Origin: Nitrospirota bacterium
Lineage (GTDB): Bacteria > Nitrospirota > Leptospirillia > Leptospirillales > Leptospirillaceae
Length of the DNA: 64,000 bases
Direction: 5' to 3'
Assembly: GCA_021840555.1 (NCBI GenBank)
Contig: JAKBXW010000001.1
Location: forward strand, 62,001-126,000
Shown here: piece after piece, positions 33,453 through 42,808 of the stretch
Layout: every line of letters starts with the position of its first letter
Numbering within the stretch: position 1 is the stretch's first letter
Translations under genes and position numbers: made by a program
The notes under the pieces: generated by a model
Database searches by the model: none
Seen by the model: the letters and a program-made list of their open reading frames with translations, nothing else
What the model was told of the DNA's origin: nothing

Positions 33453-35534
33453 ATGAAGGGGTTTTTCCAGGGCCGTTCGGCCGATCTTTTCGTCTTTGTT
33501 GGGGTGGTTGGGCTTTTGTCCATCATGATCGTCCCCCTTCCCCCACTGATGCTGGACCTGCTTCTTTCGACCAATATCGCCTTTTCCCTGATCATCCTTC
33601 TGGTGGCCCTCACCACGAAGTCGATCCTCGAGTTCAATCTCTTCCCGACGATCCTTCTTCTGGCGACGCTCTTCCGTCTCTCCCTCAATGTCGCCAGCAC
33701 CCGTCTTATCCTTCTTCACGGTCAGAACGGGACGGTGGCGGCGGGTCACGTCATCGAATCCTTCGGGCGATTCGTCATCGGAGGATCCTATGCGGTCGGT
33801 CTGGTCATCTTCCTGATTTTCGTCGTCATCAACTTTGTCGTGGTGACGAGGGGTGCCGGACGTATCGCCGAGGTCGCGGCCCGCTTCACCCTCGATGCAC
33901 TTCCGGGAAAGCAGATGGCCATCGATGCGGATCTGAACTCGGGGGCGATCAAGGAAGAGGAGGCCAGGAAACGGCGAAAGGATCTGACCCGGGAATCGGA
34001 GTTCTACGGGGCGATGGACGGCGCCTCGAAGTTCGTCAGGGGAGACGCCATCGCGGCGGTCCTGATCCTGTTCATCAATATCGTGGGAGGCCTGGTTATC
34101 GGAACGGTTCTCATGGGGATGCCGGTGGGGGATGCCCTTCAGGTCTACACGCTCCTGACCATCGGCGAAGGCCTGGTGGCACAGATTCCAGCCCTGATCG
34201 TGAGCGTGGCGGCGGGGATCGTGGTGACGCGCTCCTCCTCCACCAACGAGCTGGGAATGGACATGCGGGAGCAGCTCTTTTCCCGGAGCCGGGCGATGGG
34301 CGGCGCCTCCGCGATCCTTCTTTTCCTGTCGGCCGTTCCCGGCCTCCCCCATCTGGCCTTCCTCATGATGGGCGGCGCTATCGGAGGTGTGGCCTGGTCG
34401 CTCAGAAAGGCCCGCCTCCGGACCGAAAGCGCCCGGAAGGAGGAAGAGGCGAAGGCGCCCCCCTCCGCGGAAAATATCGAACAGTTTCTCTCGCTGGACC
34501 TTCTCGAGATCAACGTGGGCTACGGCCTCGTGAGCCTCGTGGAGGGAGGGGCGGGGGGAGACCTGACGGAGAGGATCAAGGGGATCCGGCGACAGCTGGC
34601 CGGGGAACTCGGGATCATCGTTCCTCCGATCCATATCCGGGACAATCTCCAGCTGAAGCCCGATGAGTACATGATCCTGCTCAAGGGGAATCCGGTCGGG
34701 CGCTGGGAACTCAAGCCCGGCTCACTTCTGGCGATGAACGCGGCCGGAGCGGTCGAGGGAATGGCCGGGACGCCTGTCAAGGAACCGACATTCGGTCTGC
34801 CGGCCTTGTGGATACCGGCCGAGCAGCAGGAGACGGCGGAAGCGGCCGGGCTGACGGTCGTCGACCCGGTGACGGTCCTGGCCACCCACCTGACGGAAAT
34901 ACTCCGGGCACACGCCGACGAGCTTGTGGGACGCCAGGAGACACAGAGGCTGCTCGACGCCCTGGCCCGGGACTATCCGAAGCTCGTCGAAGACCTCGTC
35001 CCGGGGCAGATCGCGCTCGGGACCCTCGTCTCCGTCCTGCACGCGCTGCTGTCGGAGCGCGTCTCCATCCGGGACCTCCGGACTATCCTGGAATCCCTCT
35101 CGGACCAGATCGCCTCCGGGCGGGATGCCAAGGATGTGACACTCCTGGCCGAAGGGGTCCGGCAGGCTCTGGGGAGGACGATCGTCAATCCCTACCTGTC
35201 CGGACGGGCCAGGCAGCTGTCCGTCATCAGCCTGGACACGAGATGGGAGGAGCAACTCCAGAAGGTGCTCTCGGGCGGAGGCGGGGGGACCGGCCGTCCC
35301 CTGGCGCTCGATCCAGGACTGGTCCAGAAATTGCTTTCAACTCTTGGAAGAGTCCTTGAGTCTCAGGGTAAACGAGGAATCCAGGGGGTCCTGCTCGTCG
35401 CTCCACAGGCGCGCTTCGGGATCAGGCGGCTCATCGAGCGCTATTTCCCTTCGCTTCCGGTCCTGTCTCCCCAGGAGATTCCGCCGGATATTCCGATCCA
35501 GTCGTCGGATGTCGTACGATATCAGGAGGCGTGA
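33453..35534 (+). CDS. flhA: Flagellar biosynthesis protein FlhA
   Basis: A 693-residue export-gate protein. The N-terminal half has about eight membrane helices, with the FHIPEP-region signature (RLSLNVASTRLILLHG, SFGRFVIGGSYAVGLVIF). The cytoplasmic half binds late substrate-chaperone complexes (LGIIVPPIHIRDN, YMILLKGNPVG). It starts three bases after flhB. It links the export gate to FliI, FliS and FlgN. Confidence 0.95.
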   Translation: MKGFFQGRSADLFVFVGVVGLLSIMIVPLPPLMLDLLLSTNIAFSLIILLVALTTKSILEFNLFPTILLLATLFRLSLNVASTRLILLHGQNGTVAAGHVIESFGRFVIGGSYAVGLVIFLIFVVINFVVVTRGAGRIAEVAARFTLDALPGKQMAIDADLNSGAIKEEEARKRRKDLTRESEFYGAMDGASKFVRGDAIAAVLILFINIVGGLVIGTVLMGMPVGDALQVYTLLTIGEGLVAQIPALIVSVAAGIVVTRSSSTNELGMDMREQLFSRSRAMGGASAILLFLSAVPGLPHLAFLMMGGAIGGVAWSLRKARLRTESARKEEEAKAPPSAENIEQFLSLDLLEINVGYGLVSLVEGGAGGDLTERIKGIRRQLAGELGIIVPPIHIRDNLQLKPDEYMILLKGNPVGRWELKPGSLLAMNAAGAVEGMAGTPVKEPTFGLPALWIPAEQQETAEAAGLTVVDPVTVLATHLTEILRAHADELVGRQETQRLLDALARDYPKLVEDLVPGQIALGTLVSVLHALLSERVSIRDLRTILESLSDQIASGRDAKDVTLLAEGVRQALGRTIVNPYLSGRARQLSVISLDTRWEEQLQKVLSGGGGGTGRPLALDPGLVQKLLSTLGRVLESQGKRGIQGVLLVAPQARFGIRRLIERYFPSLPVLSPQEIPPDIPIQSSDVVRYQEA

Positions 35535-35537
35535 GGA

Positions 35538-36728
35538 ATGATGATCAAATCGTTCGAGGGGGTCGACATGAACGACGCCCTCAGAAAGGTCAAAAAAGAA
35601 CTGGGATCGGATGCGGTCATTCTTTCCTCCCGGAAGTCCGAACGCTCCGGATCTCCCGCTTCTCCAGGCGTGGTCGTCACGGCCGGGCTTCCCCAGGTGG
35701 ATCCTCCCTGGGCCCGGGACCTTCCCGGTGAGCCTGAGGAAAACCCGGAAGGCGTTCGCCTCTCGGAGATGGACGCTCTCCGGGAAATCATCGCCCGCAT
35801 GGAACGGGAGTGGGGACCAGGATCTTCGCGTGAGATCCAGGGACTGCTGTCCAGGGTCGGCCCCCTGTCGGCCGGCTTCCTGGCTTCGGCCCATCCTCCC
35901 TTCGATCCTGTAGAGGAAGCCGGCAAAATTCTCGCATCATGCGGTTTTCCGGAGGAAGACCGGCAGGATCTGATGGAAGCCTTTCGTCTCCTCTCCTTCC
36001 AGCCCGTCGAATGGAGTTCCTCCCAGGTCCAGTCGCTTCTCCAGTTCCTGGTCGCGCAGAAGCTCTCCGTCGCCGGATCTCTCTTTTCGGGAGAGCGGCA
36101 GGGAGGTCGGCCCCAGATCATCCTTTTTGCCGGACCGACCGGTGTCGGAAAGACGACAACGATCGCAAAGATCGCCGCAATGCTCGTCGCCCGCCACAGA
36201 CGTTCCGTGGGGCTCGTCAACTTCGACACCTACCGGATCGGGGCGGTCGAGCAGCTGCGGATCTACGGGGACCTGATGGGGGTTCCGGTCGAGGTTGTGA
36301 GCAGCCCGAACCGGCTTTCCGGGGCGATCGAGCACCTTCAGGAGAGCGAGGTCATTCTGGTTGATACGGCGGGCCGCTCCGAGGGAGGCTCGGACGAAAT
36401 GGCCCCTTTCCTGTCGGTTCTCAGATCGGGTCCTTCCTGGGATTTCAGGACGGTTCTCGTCGTCGCCGCGACACAGAAGTCGGAGGATCTGAGCCGCACC
36501 CTCCAGCGTTTTTCCAGGATTCGCCCCGACGCGCTCGTCGTGACCAAGGTGGACGAGACCGGATCCCTCGGTTCTCTCTACCCTTTGCTGGCCCATAGCC
36601 GGATTCCGGCCGCATATGTCGGAACCGGACAAAAAGTCCCCGAGGACATCGAATTGGCCCACGGAGGCCGTCTGGCACAATGGATGATTGAAGGATGGAG
36701 TCGCGATGGATCAGGCGTCCGGACTTAG
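35538..36728 (+). CDS. flhF: Flagellar SRP-type GTPase FlhF
   Basis: A 396-residue GTPase that positions and numbers flagella. The N-terminal B domain (MMIKSFEGVDMNDALRKVKKEL in parts) is followed by the NG domain: G1 GPTGVGKTTT near residue 199, DTYRIGAVEQLRIY, VDTAGRS (G3) and VTKVDETGSLGS (G4). It overlaps flhG by 23 bases. An FlhF/FlhG pair suggests a controlled, probably polar, flagellar pattern. Confidence 0.94.
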   Translation: MMIKSFEGVDMNDALRKVKKELGSDAVILSSRKSERSGSPASPGVVVTAGLPQVDPPWARDLPGEPEENPEGVRLSEMDALREIIARMEREWGPGSSREIQGLLSRVGPLSAGFLASAHPPFDPVEEAGKILASCGFPEEDRQDLMEAFRLLSFQPVEWSSSQVQSLLQFLVAQKLSVAGSLFSGERQGGRPQIILFAGPTGVGKTTTIAKIAAMLVARHRRSVGLVNFDTYRIGAVEQLRIYGDLMGVPVEVVSSPNRLSGAIEHLQESEVILVDTAGRSEGGSDEMAPFLSVLRSGPSWDFRTVLVVAATQKSEDLSRTLQRFSRIRPDALVVTKVDETGSLGSLYPLLAHSRIPAAYVGTGQKVPEDIELAHGGRLAQWMIEGWSRDGSGVRT

Positions 36729-37593
36729 GAGCAAGGGAGGACCTCCTCCCGAGAAGAATCGGAGAGCTCATCTTCCCCGGGTCATCTCGGTTACCAGCGG
36801 GAAAGGGGGGGTCGGGAAGACCAACGTCTCCGCGAACATGGCCTATGTCATGGCCACGCGGTTCGGTTTGCGGGTCCTGGTACTCGATGCGGATCTCGGC
36901 CTGGGAAACATGGATGTCCTTTTCAACATCAGGCCCACCCACACGCTCCAGGATGTGCTCATGGGACATCGCACCCTCTCCGAAATCCTTGTCCGCGGTC
37001 CCGGGGGAATCCAGATTCTTCCGGCCGCCTCGGGGGTCGAGGAGATGACCAGCCTGACCCCCGAGCAGAATCTTCACCTGCTCGAGGAATTCGAAACCCT
37101 GTCGGACGATCTCGATGTTCTCCTCATCGACACGGGCGCCGGCATCTCCGAAAACGTCCTGACCTTCAATCTCGCCAGCCGGGAGACGATCGTGGTCGTC
37201 ACCCCCGAGCCGACGAGCCGGACAGACGCCTTTGCTCTCATGAAGGTGCTTTTCCGGAGACAGCCCGACAAGCCCTTCCTTTTTTTGGCCAACATGGTCA
37301 GGGACCGGCAGGAAGGGGTGGGACTTTTCGATCTGGTGAGCCGGGTTGCCGATGCCTATCTTCCCGGACTTTCTCTCTCCTATGCGGGACACCTTCTCGC
37401 CGATCCCTCCCTGACCCAGGCGGTCCGGTCCCAGAAAGCCATTGCCGAGATCCTTCCCGGAGCTCCGTTTTCAAAGGGAATGGAGACTGTCGTTCGCGCT
37501 CTTCTGTCTCGCCCTCCAAGGAGCGGCGGAGAAGGGGGGATCGGTCTGTGGATGAAACGGCTGGCCGCTGCAGGGGACGGCGGACTGTCGTGA
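36706..37593 (+). CDS. flhG: MinD-like ATPase FlhG (FleN), regulator of flagellar number
   Basis: A 295-residue ParA/MinD ATPase. The deviant Walker A is SGKGGVGKT (residues 31-39) and VLDADLGLGNMDVLF is the switch region. The protein starts MDQASGLR, the DQAxxLR helix known to stimulate FlhF GTPase in other bacteria. This supports ATG 36706 (GGAG five bases upstream) over TTG 36688. A C-terminal amphipathic membrane helix is plausible at the end (LWMKRLAAAG). Confidence 0.93.
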   Translation: MDQASGLRSKGGPPPEKNRRAHLPRVISVTSGKGGVGKTNVSANMAYVMATRFGLRVLVLDADLGLGNMDVLFNIRPTHTLQDVLMGHRTLSEILVRGPGGIQILPAASGVEEMTSLTPEQNLHLLEEFETLSDDLDVLLIDTGAGISENVLTFNLASRETIVVVTPEPTSRTDAFALMKVLFRRQPDKPFLFLANMVRDRQEGVGLFDLVSRVADAYLPGLSLSYAGHLLADPSLTQAVRSQKAIAEILPGAPFSKGMETVVRALLSRPPRSGGEGGIGLWMKRLAAAGDGGLS

Positions 37594-37598
37594 TGTAT

Positions 37599-37627
37599 TT
37601 GTGAACTATTCGTGAAATAGGTATAAT
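37599..37627 (+). promoter_or_regulatory. Sigma-70-type promoter of fliA
   Basis: TTGTGA (37599-37604), a 17-base spacer and a perfect TATAAT (37622-37627). The predicted start near 37634 leaves a leader of about 88 bases before GTG 37722. It allows fliA expression independent of the sigma-54 operon that ends with flhG six bases upstream. Confidence 0.7.
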
Positions 37628-37721
37628 GTAAGCGTTGCAAAATTCATGTTGATGGAAATTTGTCGAAGTATGAAAAAACTTTCCCGGGAGCTTTTTCTGA
37701 AATCAGGTCTGGGGGAATGCC

Positions 37722-38453
37722 GTGGAACTCGATGAGGCGATGATCAAGGAATTCGCGGGGACGATCAAATATCACGCCATGAGGTACGCTCATCGGCTTC
37801 CTCCGGAAATCGGAGTGGAGGATCTGATCAGCGTCGGCCTTCAAAGCCTTGTCGAAAGCGCCCGGCGATTTGATCCCTCCCGAGGCCTCAAGTTCAAGAC
37901 CATGGCCGAACACAGGATCCGGGGAGCCATGCTCGATGAAATTCGAGCCATGGATTGGGTCCCGCGCTCGGTTCGGGAAAAACAGTCCGAAATCCAGTCA
38001 GTTCGCAACGCTCTTGAAAAAGAGCTTGGCAGGGAGCCAAGAGAAGAGGAAATCGCCAGAAGGATGGGGCTTTCCGATGAAGCGATGGCCCAGGTTCTTT
38101 GGGAGATCGACACGCATCCGACTCTTTCGCTGGACGATTTCCTGTCGCCGGATGAAACTGAGGGGGACTCTCTGGGAGACCGACTTCCTGAAACCCGGGA
38201 GGAAGATCCCCTGGCCCATCTGATCCGGGTCGACGCCGTGGAACGCCTGACGGAGGCTCTGGATGCCCTTCCGGAAAAACAGCGTCTTGTTCTGACCCTC
38301 TATTACTATGAAGAGCTGACGATGAAGGAAGTCGCCCAGGTTCTCGAGGTCAGCGAATCGCGAGTTTCCCAGATTCATGCCCAGGCCCTGCGGGCCGTCA
38401 AATCCATCCTCAGAACGACGATGGGGGAAGGTTCCAGCTCCAGGAAACGGTGA
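37722..38453 (+). CDS. fliA: RNA polymerase sigma factor for flagellar operon, FliA (sigma-28)
   Basis: A 243-residue sigma-28. Region 2 (VEDLISVGLQSLVESARRFDP, AEHRIRGAMLDEIRAMDWVPRSVR in parts), region 3 (LEKELGREPREEEIARRMG) and region 4 (LYYYEELTMKEVAQVLEVSESRVSQIH in parts) are complete. It starts at GTG 37722 with GGGGGA upstream. It should be held inactive by FlgM (53372) until hook completion, then use the GCCGATAA-type promoters listed here. Confidence 0.95.
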   Translation: MELDEAMIKEFAGTIKYHAMRYAHRLPPEIGVEDLISVGLQSLVESARRFDPSRGLKFKTMAEHRIRGAMLDEIRAMDWVPRSVREKQSEIQSVRNALEKELGREPREEEIARRMGLSDEAMAQVLWEIDTHPTLSLDDFLSPDETEGDSLGDRLPETREEDPLAHLIRVDAVERLTEALDALPEKQRLVLTLYYYEELTMKEVAQVLEVSESRVSQIHAQALRAVKSILRTTMGEGSSSRKR

Positions 38454-38512
38454 CCCGGGACCTGTCCGGTCCGCGATCGGAGGTTTTCTGCCATTTTTCC
38501 GGGTCGAGGGGT

Positions 38513-38539
38513 TGAGAACTGTCGTATTGTGTCCGATAA
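38513..38539 (+). promoter_or_regulatory. Probable sigma-28 promoter of the cheY-motB operon
   Basis: The -10 TCCGATAA (38532-38539) matches seven of eight bases of the FliA consensus. The -35 region TGAGAACT (38513-38520) lies at the correct 11-base distance but matches poorly. It is the only FliA-like site between fliA and cheY, and class III control of chemotaxis genes is usual. Confidence 0.55.
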
Positions 38540-38570
38540 GAGACTGTCGGGAAGGTCCGGAATCGGAATT

Positions 38571-38596
38571 GCCCGGATGTGGTTTCGCATCCGGGC
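38571..38596 (+). repeat. Perfect hairpin in the cheY leader
   Basis: GCCCGGATG (38571-38579) pairs with CATCCGGGC (38588-38596) around eight bases. No T tract follows. It would lie in the transcript leader, about 47 bases before the cheY start. It could stabilise the mRNA or affect translation; neither can be told from sequence. Confidence 0.65.
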
Positions 38597-38643
38597 GTAA
38601 CGATCCGGCTTGACCGCGCCATTAGGTGCAGGAAGGAGTTCCT

Positions 38644-39027
38644 ATGATCAACTTTGGAATGAAGGTGCTGGTTGTGGATGACTTTTCCACGATGCGCCGG
38701 ATCGTCAAGAACACCCTTCGCCAGATCGGCTTCACGAACATCGAGGAGGCCGAGGACGGACAGAAGGCCTATGACCGGCTGATCGTGGAGAAATTCGACT
38801 TTGTCGTCAGCGACTGGAACATGCCGAACATGACGGGGATCGATCTTCTTCGCAAGGTTCGGGCGACTCCCCAGATCAAGGATATTCCCTTTCTGATGGT
38901 GACGGCGGAAGCCAAGCAGGAAAACATCGTCGAGGCGATCAAGGCCGGCGTGTCGAATTACATCGTCAAGCCGTTCACCGTTGCGACACTCGACGAGAAG
39001 GTCAAGAAGATCTTCAAGGAAAAATAG
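38644..39027 (+). CDS. cheY: Chemotaxis response regulator CheY
   Basis: A 127-residue single receiver domain. Phospho-Asp is D57 in VVSDWNMPNMTGIDLL; the acidic pair is in VLVVDDF; the switch Thr is in LMVTAEAKQ and the Lys in YIVKPF. ATG 38644 has AAGGAG six bases upstream. Its usual target FliM is not encoded in the window, and FliN may contribute to binding. Confidence 0.95.
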   Translation: MINFGMKVLVVDDFSTMRRIVKNTLRQIGFTNIEEAEDGQKAYDRLIVEKFDFVVSDWNMPNMTGIDLLRKVRATPQIKDIPFLMVTAEAKQENIVEAIKAGVSNYIVKPFTVATLDEKVKKIFKEK

Positions 39028-39065
39028 CCCCTGGATTCCGGAATGCGACGCACGGAGGTCGGACG

Positions 39066-41030
39066 ATGAGCGAAGGCTTCGACAACGATGAAATGAAGGA
39101 GATTGTCCAGGATTTCTTGCAGGAAGCCTCGGAGATGCTCGAGGGGCTCGACAACTATTTCGTCCAGCTCGAGAACAATCCCGAAGACCGGACCCTTTTA
39201 AACGAGATATTCCGAACCGCCCACAGCATCAAGGGGTCAGCAGGTTTCATCGGTCTGAACAGGATCGTCGAGGTTGCCCACCATGCGGAGAATGTCCTGA
39301 ATCAGCTCCGCACGGGAAACATGCGTGCCGAGCCCGCTGTGGTGGACATCATCCTGGAGGCGATGGACGCCCTCAAGGTTCTTGTCAATGAGGTCCGGAC
39401 CGGCGAACAGGCCGACGTCGACATCGAAGGCATCAACATGAAGCTCGATCTCCTCCTTCAATGGGGAGAGGATACCCATACGGAAACCACGTCCGGAGAG
39501 GAAGATGCTCCCGAAGGGGACATGGCGGCTGCGGTTCGGGAAGAGCAGGCTCTGGACCATCCGGCGCTTCCGGAAGGAGAGGCGGCGGTTGAACCCGCGG
39601 CGGCCCCGGGCCCATCCGTTCCTGTCCCCCCTCCCTCGGCCCCTCCTCCGCCCCCTTCCGCTCCTCCCCCGGCGGCTTCCACCCCCCAGGTCGTTCGACC
39701 GGCCACCTCCCGGGAGGAGGCTGCGAACGCCGAGGCCGGAGCCCAGAAAAGTCCGGAGGGCGGGGGCGGGGAGGCCGACCAGACGATTCGGGTCGAAATC
39801 AGTCGACTCGACAGCGTGATGAACCTTGTGGGAGAGCTGGTCCTCGGCCGGAACCGGCTCGTGAAGCTTTCGGGGGATATCGACGGGATCACCGACCTCG
39901 AGCGGCGCATCAAGGAGGTTGCCGAAGCGATTTCCCAGCTGAACCGGGTGACGACCGATCTGCAGACCGCCGTGATCAAGACCCGCATGCAGCCGATCAA
40001 GAAGGTTCTCGGCAAATTTCCCCGCATGGTGCGGGATCTCTCCCGGAAGATGGGGAAAAGCATCCGCCTCGAACTCGCCGGAGAGGAGACAGAGCTCGAC
40101 AAGTCGGTCATCGAGGAGATCGGGGATCCCCTTGTCCATATCATCCGGAACTCCATCGATCATGGAATCGAGATGCCGGATGACAGGGTGGCCCAGGGGA
40201 AGGATCCGGAAGGCGTCGTGCGTATTTCGGCCTACCAGGAAGGAAACTCCATCGTCATCGAGATTACTGACGACGGTCGTGGGATCGACCCGGAAAAAAT
40301 CCGCAGAAAGGCCGTCGAGAAGGGGATCATCACCGAGGCTGACGCCTTGCGGATGAATGACGCCGAGGCTGTCAACATCATTTTCATGCCCGGATTCAGC
40401 ACGGCGGAAAAGGTGACGGATGTCTCCGGGCGGGGCGTTGGGATGGACGTGGTCCGGACCAACATCAACAAGATCAACGGATCCGTCGAAATTGCCACGC
40501 AGAAGGGGGCTGGCTCCACCTTCACCATTCGTCTTCCCCTGACGATCGCAATCATCCAGGCCCTCATGGTCACAATCGGTTCCGAAACCTATGCGATCCC
40601 TCTCGCCAGCGTTGTCGAAACGGTAAAAATTACCGTAAAGGATATCAAGACCCTTTCGGGGAGCGAGGTGCTGAACCTGCGACAGCAGGTCCTTCCCCTG
40701 ATTCGTCTCCGGGACGAGTTCAAGGTTCCCCACGCGGCGGACGGATCGGGCATTCCCGAAGGGCAATATGTTGTGGTTGTCCAGGTCGGCTCGAAAAATC
40801 TGGGGCTGGTTGTCGACCGGCTCCCCTACCAGGAAGAGGTCGTCATCAAGTCGATGGGCCAGATTCTTTCGGGAATCCGGGGACTGGCCGGCGCGACGAT
40901 CACGGGAGATGGACGGGTCGTCATCATTCTTGATGTGGGAGAGATCCTCCAGGATGTCTCCCTTAGGACCAAAAAGGGAGCCACATCCATCGATTCCATG
41001 TCGCCGGAACGTCTGGGAGCGGGAGTCTAG
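39066..41030 (+). CDS. cheA: Chemotaxis histidine kinase CheA
   Basis: A 654-residue kinase. P1 carries H53 in RTAHSIKGSAGFIG. Residues about 135-235 are a Pro/Ala/Glu linker with no recognisable P2 CheY-binding domain. Then P3 (SRLDSVMNLVGELVLGRN), P4 ATPase (HIIRNSIDHGIE, DDGRGID, GRGVGMDVV) and P5 CheW-like (VTIGSETYAIPLASVVE, VVVQVGSKNLGLVVDRL). It starts 38 bases after cheY. Confidence 0.95.
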   Translation: MSEGFDNDEMKEIVQDFLQEASEMLEGLDNYFVQLENNPEDRTLLNEIFRTAHSIKGSAGFIGLNRIVEVAHHAENVLNQLRTGNMRAEPAVVDIILEAMDALKVLVNEVRTGEQADVDIEGINMKLDLLLQWGEDTHTETTSGEEDAPEGDMAAAVREEQALDHPALPEGEAAVEPAAAPGPSVPVPPPSAPPPPPSAPPPAASTPQVVRPATSREEAANAEAGAQKSPEGGGGEADQTIRVEISRLDSVMNLVGELVLGRNRLVKLSGDIDGITDLERRIKEVAEAISQLNRVTTDLQTAVIKTRMQPIKKVLGKFPRMVRDLSRKMGKSIRLELAGEETELDKSVIEEIGDPLVHIIRNSIDHGIEMPDDRVAQGKDPEGVVRISAYQEGNSIVIEITDDGRGIDPEKIRRKAVEKGIITEADALRMNDAEAVNIIFMPGFSTAEKVTDVSGRGVGMDVVRTNINKINGSVEIATQKGAGSTFTIRLPLTIAIIQALMVTIGSETYAIPLASVVETVKITVKDIKTLSGSEVLNLRQQVLPLIRLRDEFKVPHAADGSGIPEGQYVVVVQVGSKNLGLVVDRLPYQEEVVIKSMGQILSGIRGLAGATITGDGRVVIILDVGEILQDVSLRTKKGATSIDSMSPERLGAGV

Positions 41031-41077
41031 GAACATATGGGATCAGTTCGTCTGCCCTTTGATCCGAGGAGGTTCAC

Positions 41078-42772
41078 GTGAGTGGATCCGAAAGAAGAAG
41101 ATCAGTCCGGATGAGGTTATCGGCCAAGATCGCCCTCTCCACGGCAGCGGCTCTCGTTCTGGTCCTCGGAGCTACCTACACGTTGTTTTACCGGTCGGCG
41201 AAATCCGATCTGGCCCGGATCGAGACGGGAAAGATGACGATGATGGGCCATTCGATCGTCCGGGGTCTGGGAACCATCATGTATTCCATCAATGCGCCGG
41301 CCCTTTCCCAGAAGCTCGTGGCCGACCAGAAGACCCTGCCCGGGATCGTCCGGGTTCAGGTCCTCAGGCCCGACGGCTCCCAGTCCTTCTACGACAACGC
41401 GGCCATCGAGAAAGTGAATGGATGGCGCCACTACAAGGCCTATTCCCCCCGGGTTTTCTTTCTCCATCCGAAACATCCCGAACGGGATCTGGCCGGGGAT
41501 CCGAGATTTGCGGCCGTCGTGAAATATGCCAAATCGGCGACCTTCAAACAGGTCGTCGATGGAAAACCCGTATTGACGAGGCTTTTCCCGATACGCTACG
41601 AGAAGAACTGCGCCCTCTGCCATGGGTACGCCTCCCATGAACCGACCTTGGGTGTCCTTCGTGTCAGCATGGAGCGATCCTCTTTCGAGGGGGACCTTTC
41701 CCGACTCAAGATTCAGGCGCTTCTTTATGCTCTGGCCACCATTGTCATCCTGCTCCTGCTGCTTGTCGTCCTGATCCGCCTGATCGCCGTCCGGCCTCTG
41801 GGGGAGCTCGTCGCGGTGATCGGAAAGACCGCCGGGGGAGATCTCACCCAGCATATGGAAAGCAGGGCGGGGGATGAAGTGGGAGATCTCGTCAACCATT
41901 TCGGGAGAATGGTCGACAACCTTCGGGAGCTGGTGAAAAAAGTGGCCAACGAGTCGGTTGGCGTGGGGCAGGGATCCCGCAACATGATCGTCTCCCTCGA
42001 ATCCATCCGGGGCAAATCGACCGCCCAGATGAAACAGATCGATACGGCCAAGGCCGTCGTCGATGAGCTGGGCCGGTCTCTGGCCGATATCGCCAAGGTG
42101 ACCCGGGATGTTTCCGACATATCGGCCAGGGCAAGTCAGGAAGCCAACGCCGGGGGAGAGACGGTGACCGAGATGGTCCGGGAACTCTCCCGGATCGAGA
42201 AGGTCATTTCCGAGGCAGGAGAAAAAATTCTCGACCTGGGGAAACGCTCGGACCAGATTTCCCAGATAGTCAACATCATAAACGAGATCGCCGAACAGAC
42301 CAACCTCCTGGCATTGAACGCCGCCATCGAGGCCGCCAGGGCCGGGGAACAGGGTCGAGGATTCGCGGTCGTCGCCGATGAAGTCCGCAAGCTGGCGGAA
42401 CGGACGACCCGGTCCACCCGCGAAATCTCCGAGACCATCTCCCAGCTGCAGGGGCTCACCGACCAGTCGGTCAAGGTCATGGAGCGGGGTTCGAAGGAGA
42501 TGAATCTTCTGATCGGCGAAACCCGGAAGACCGCGGAGGTCTTTTCCCGGATTGTCTCCTCCTCGTCCGACGTCTCCGGCCGGGTGAACCAGATCGCCGA
42601 GATGACCGGACAGCAAACGCAGGCGATCGGGCGTGTCGGGCAGGTTGTCGACCAGACGGCCCACGACGCCCGGGAAACCGTCGAGAATGTTTCCGGCGCG
42701 GTTCTGGCCGGGGAGGGCCTCCAGAAACAGATGGAGGAACTTAACGAATACCTGTCCCGATTCAAGGTGTGA
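41078..42772 (+). CDS. Methyl-accepting chemotaxis protein with a periplasmic haem c motif
   Basis: A 564-residue chemoreceptor. A first membrane helix (about 15-37), a periplasmic domain, a second helix (about 217-240), HAMP, and a full MCP signalling hairpin ([34 protein letters not shown] in parts). The periplasmic domain ends in C178-A-L-C181-H182, a covalent haem c site, then [10 protein letters not shown] just before the membrane. This arrangement resembles Tll0287-like (DUF3365) sensor domains. It starts at GTG 41078 with GAGGAGG upstream. The likely signal is redox or a gas ligand. Confidence 0.9.
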   Translation: MSGSERRRSVRMRLSAKIALSTAAALVLVLGATYTLFYRSAKSDLARIETGKMTMMGHSIVRGLGTIMYSINAPALSQKLVADQKTLPGIVRVQVLRPDGSQSFYDNAAIEKVNGWRHYKAYSPRVFFLHPKHPERDLAGDPRFAAVVKYAKSATFKQVVDGKPVLTRLFPIRYEKNCALCHGYASHEPTLGVLRVSMERSSFEGDLSRLKIQALLYALATIVILLLLLVVLIRLIAVRPLGELVAVIGKTAGGDLTQHMESRAGDEVGDLVNHFGRMVDNLRELVKKVANESVGVGQGSRNMIVSLESIRGKSTAQMKQIDTAKAVVDELGRSLADIAKVTRDVSDISARASQEANAGGETVTEMVRELSRIEKVISEAGEKILDLGKRSDQISQIVNIINEIAEQTNLLALNAAIEAARAGEQGRGFAVVADEVRKLAERTTRSTREISETISQLQGLTDQSVKVMERGSKEMNLLIGETRKTAEVFSRIVSSSSDVSGRVNQIAEMTGQQTQAIGRVGQVVDQTAHDARETVENVSGAVLAGEGLQKQMEELNEYLSRFKV

Positions 42773-42808
42773 GGGAACGCTCTTGTTTATCAATCCAGGA
42801 GTACGCTG

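Noticed and set aside
39237-41036. Long antisense open frames over cheA, the MCP and fliG
   Set aside because: They mirror GC-rich codon usage of the true genes, have no ribosome-binding sites and give His/Asp/Gly-rich products without family features.
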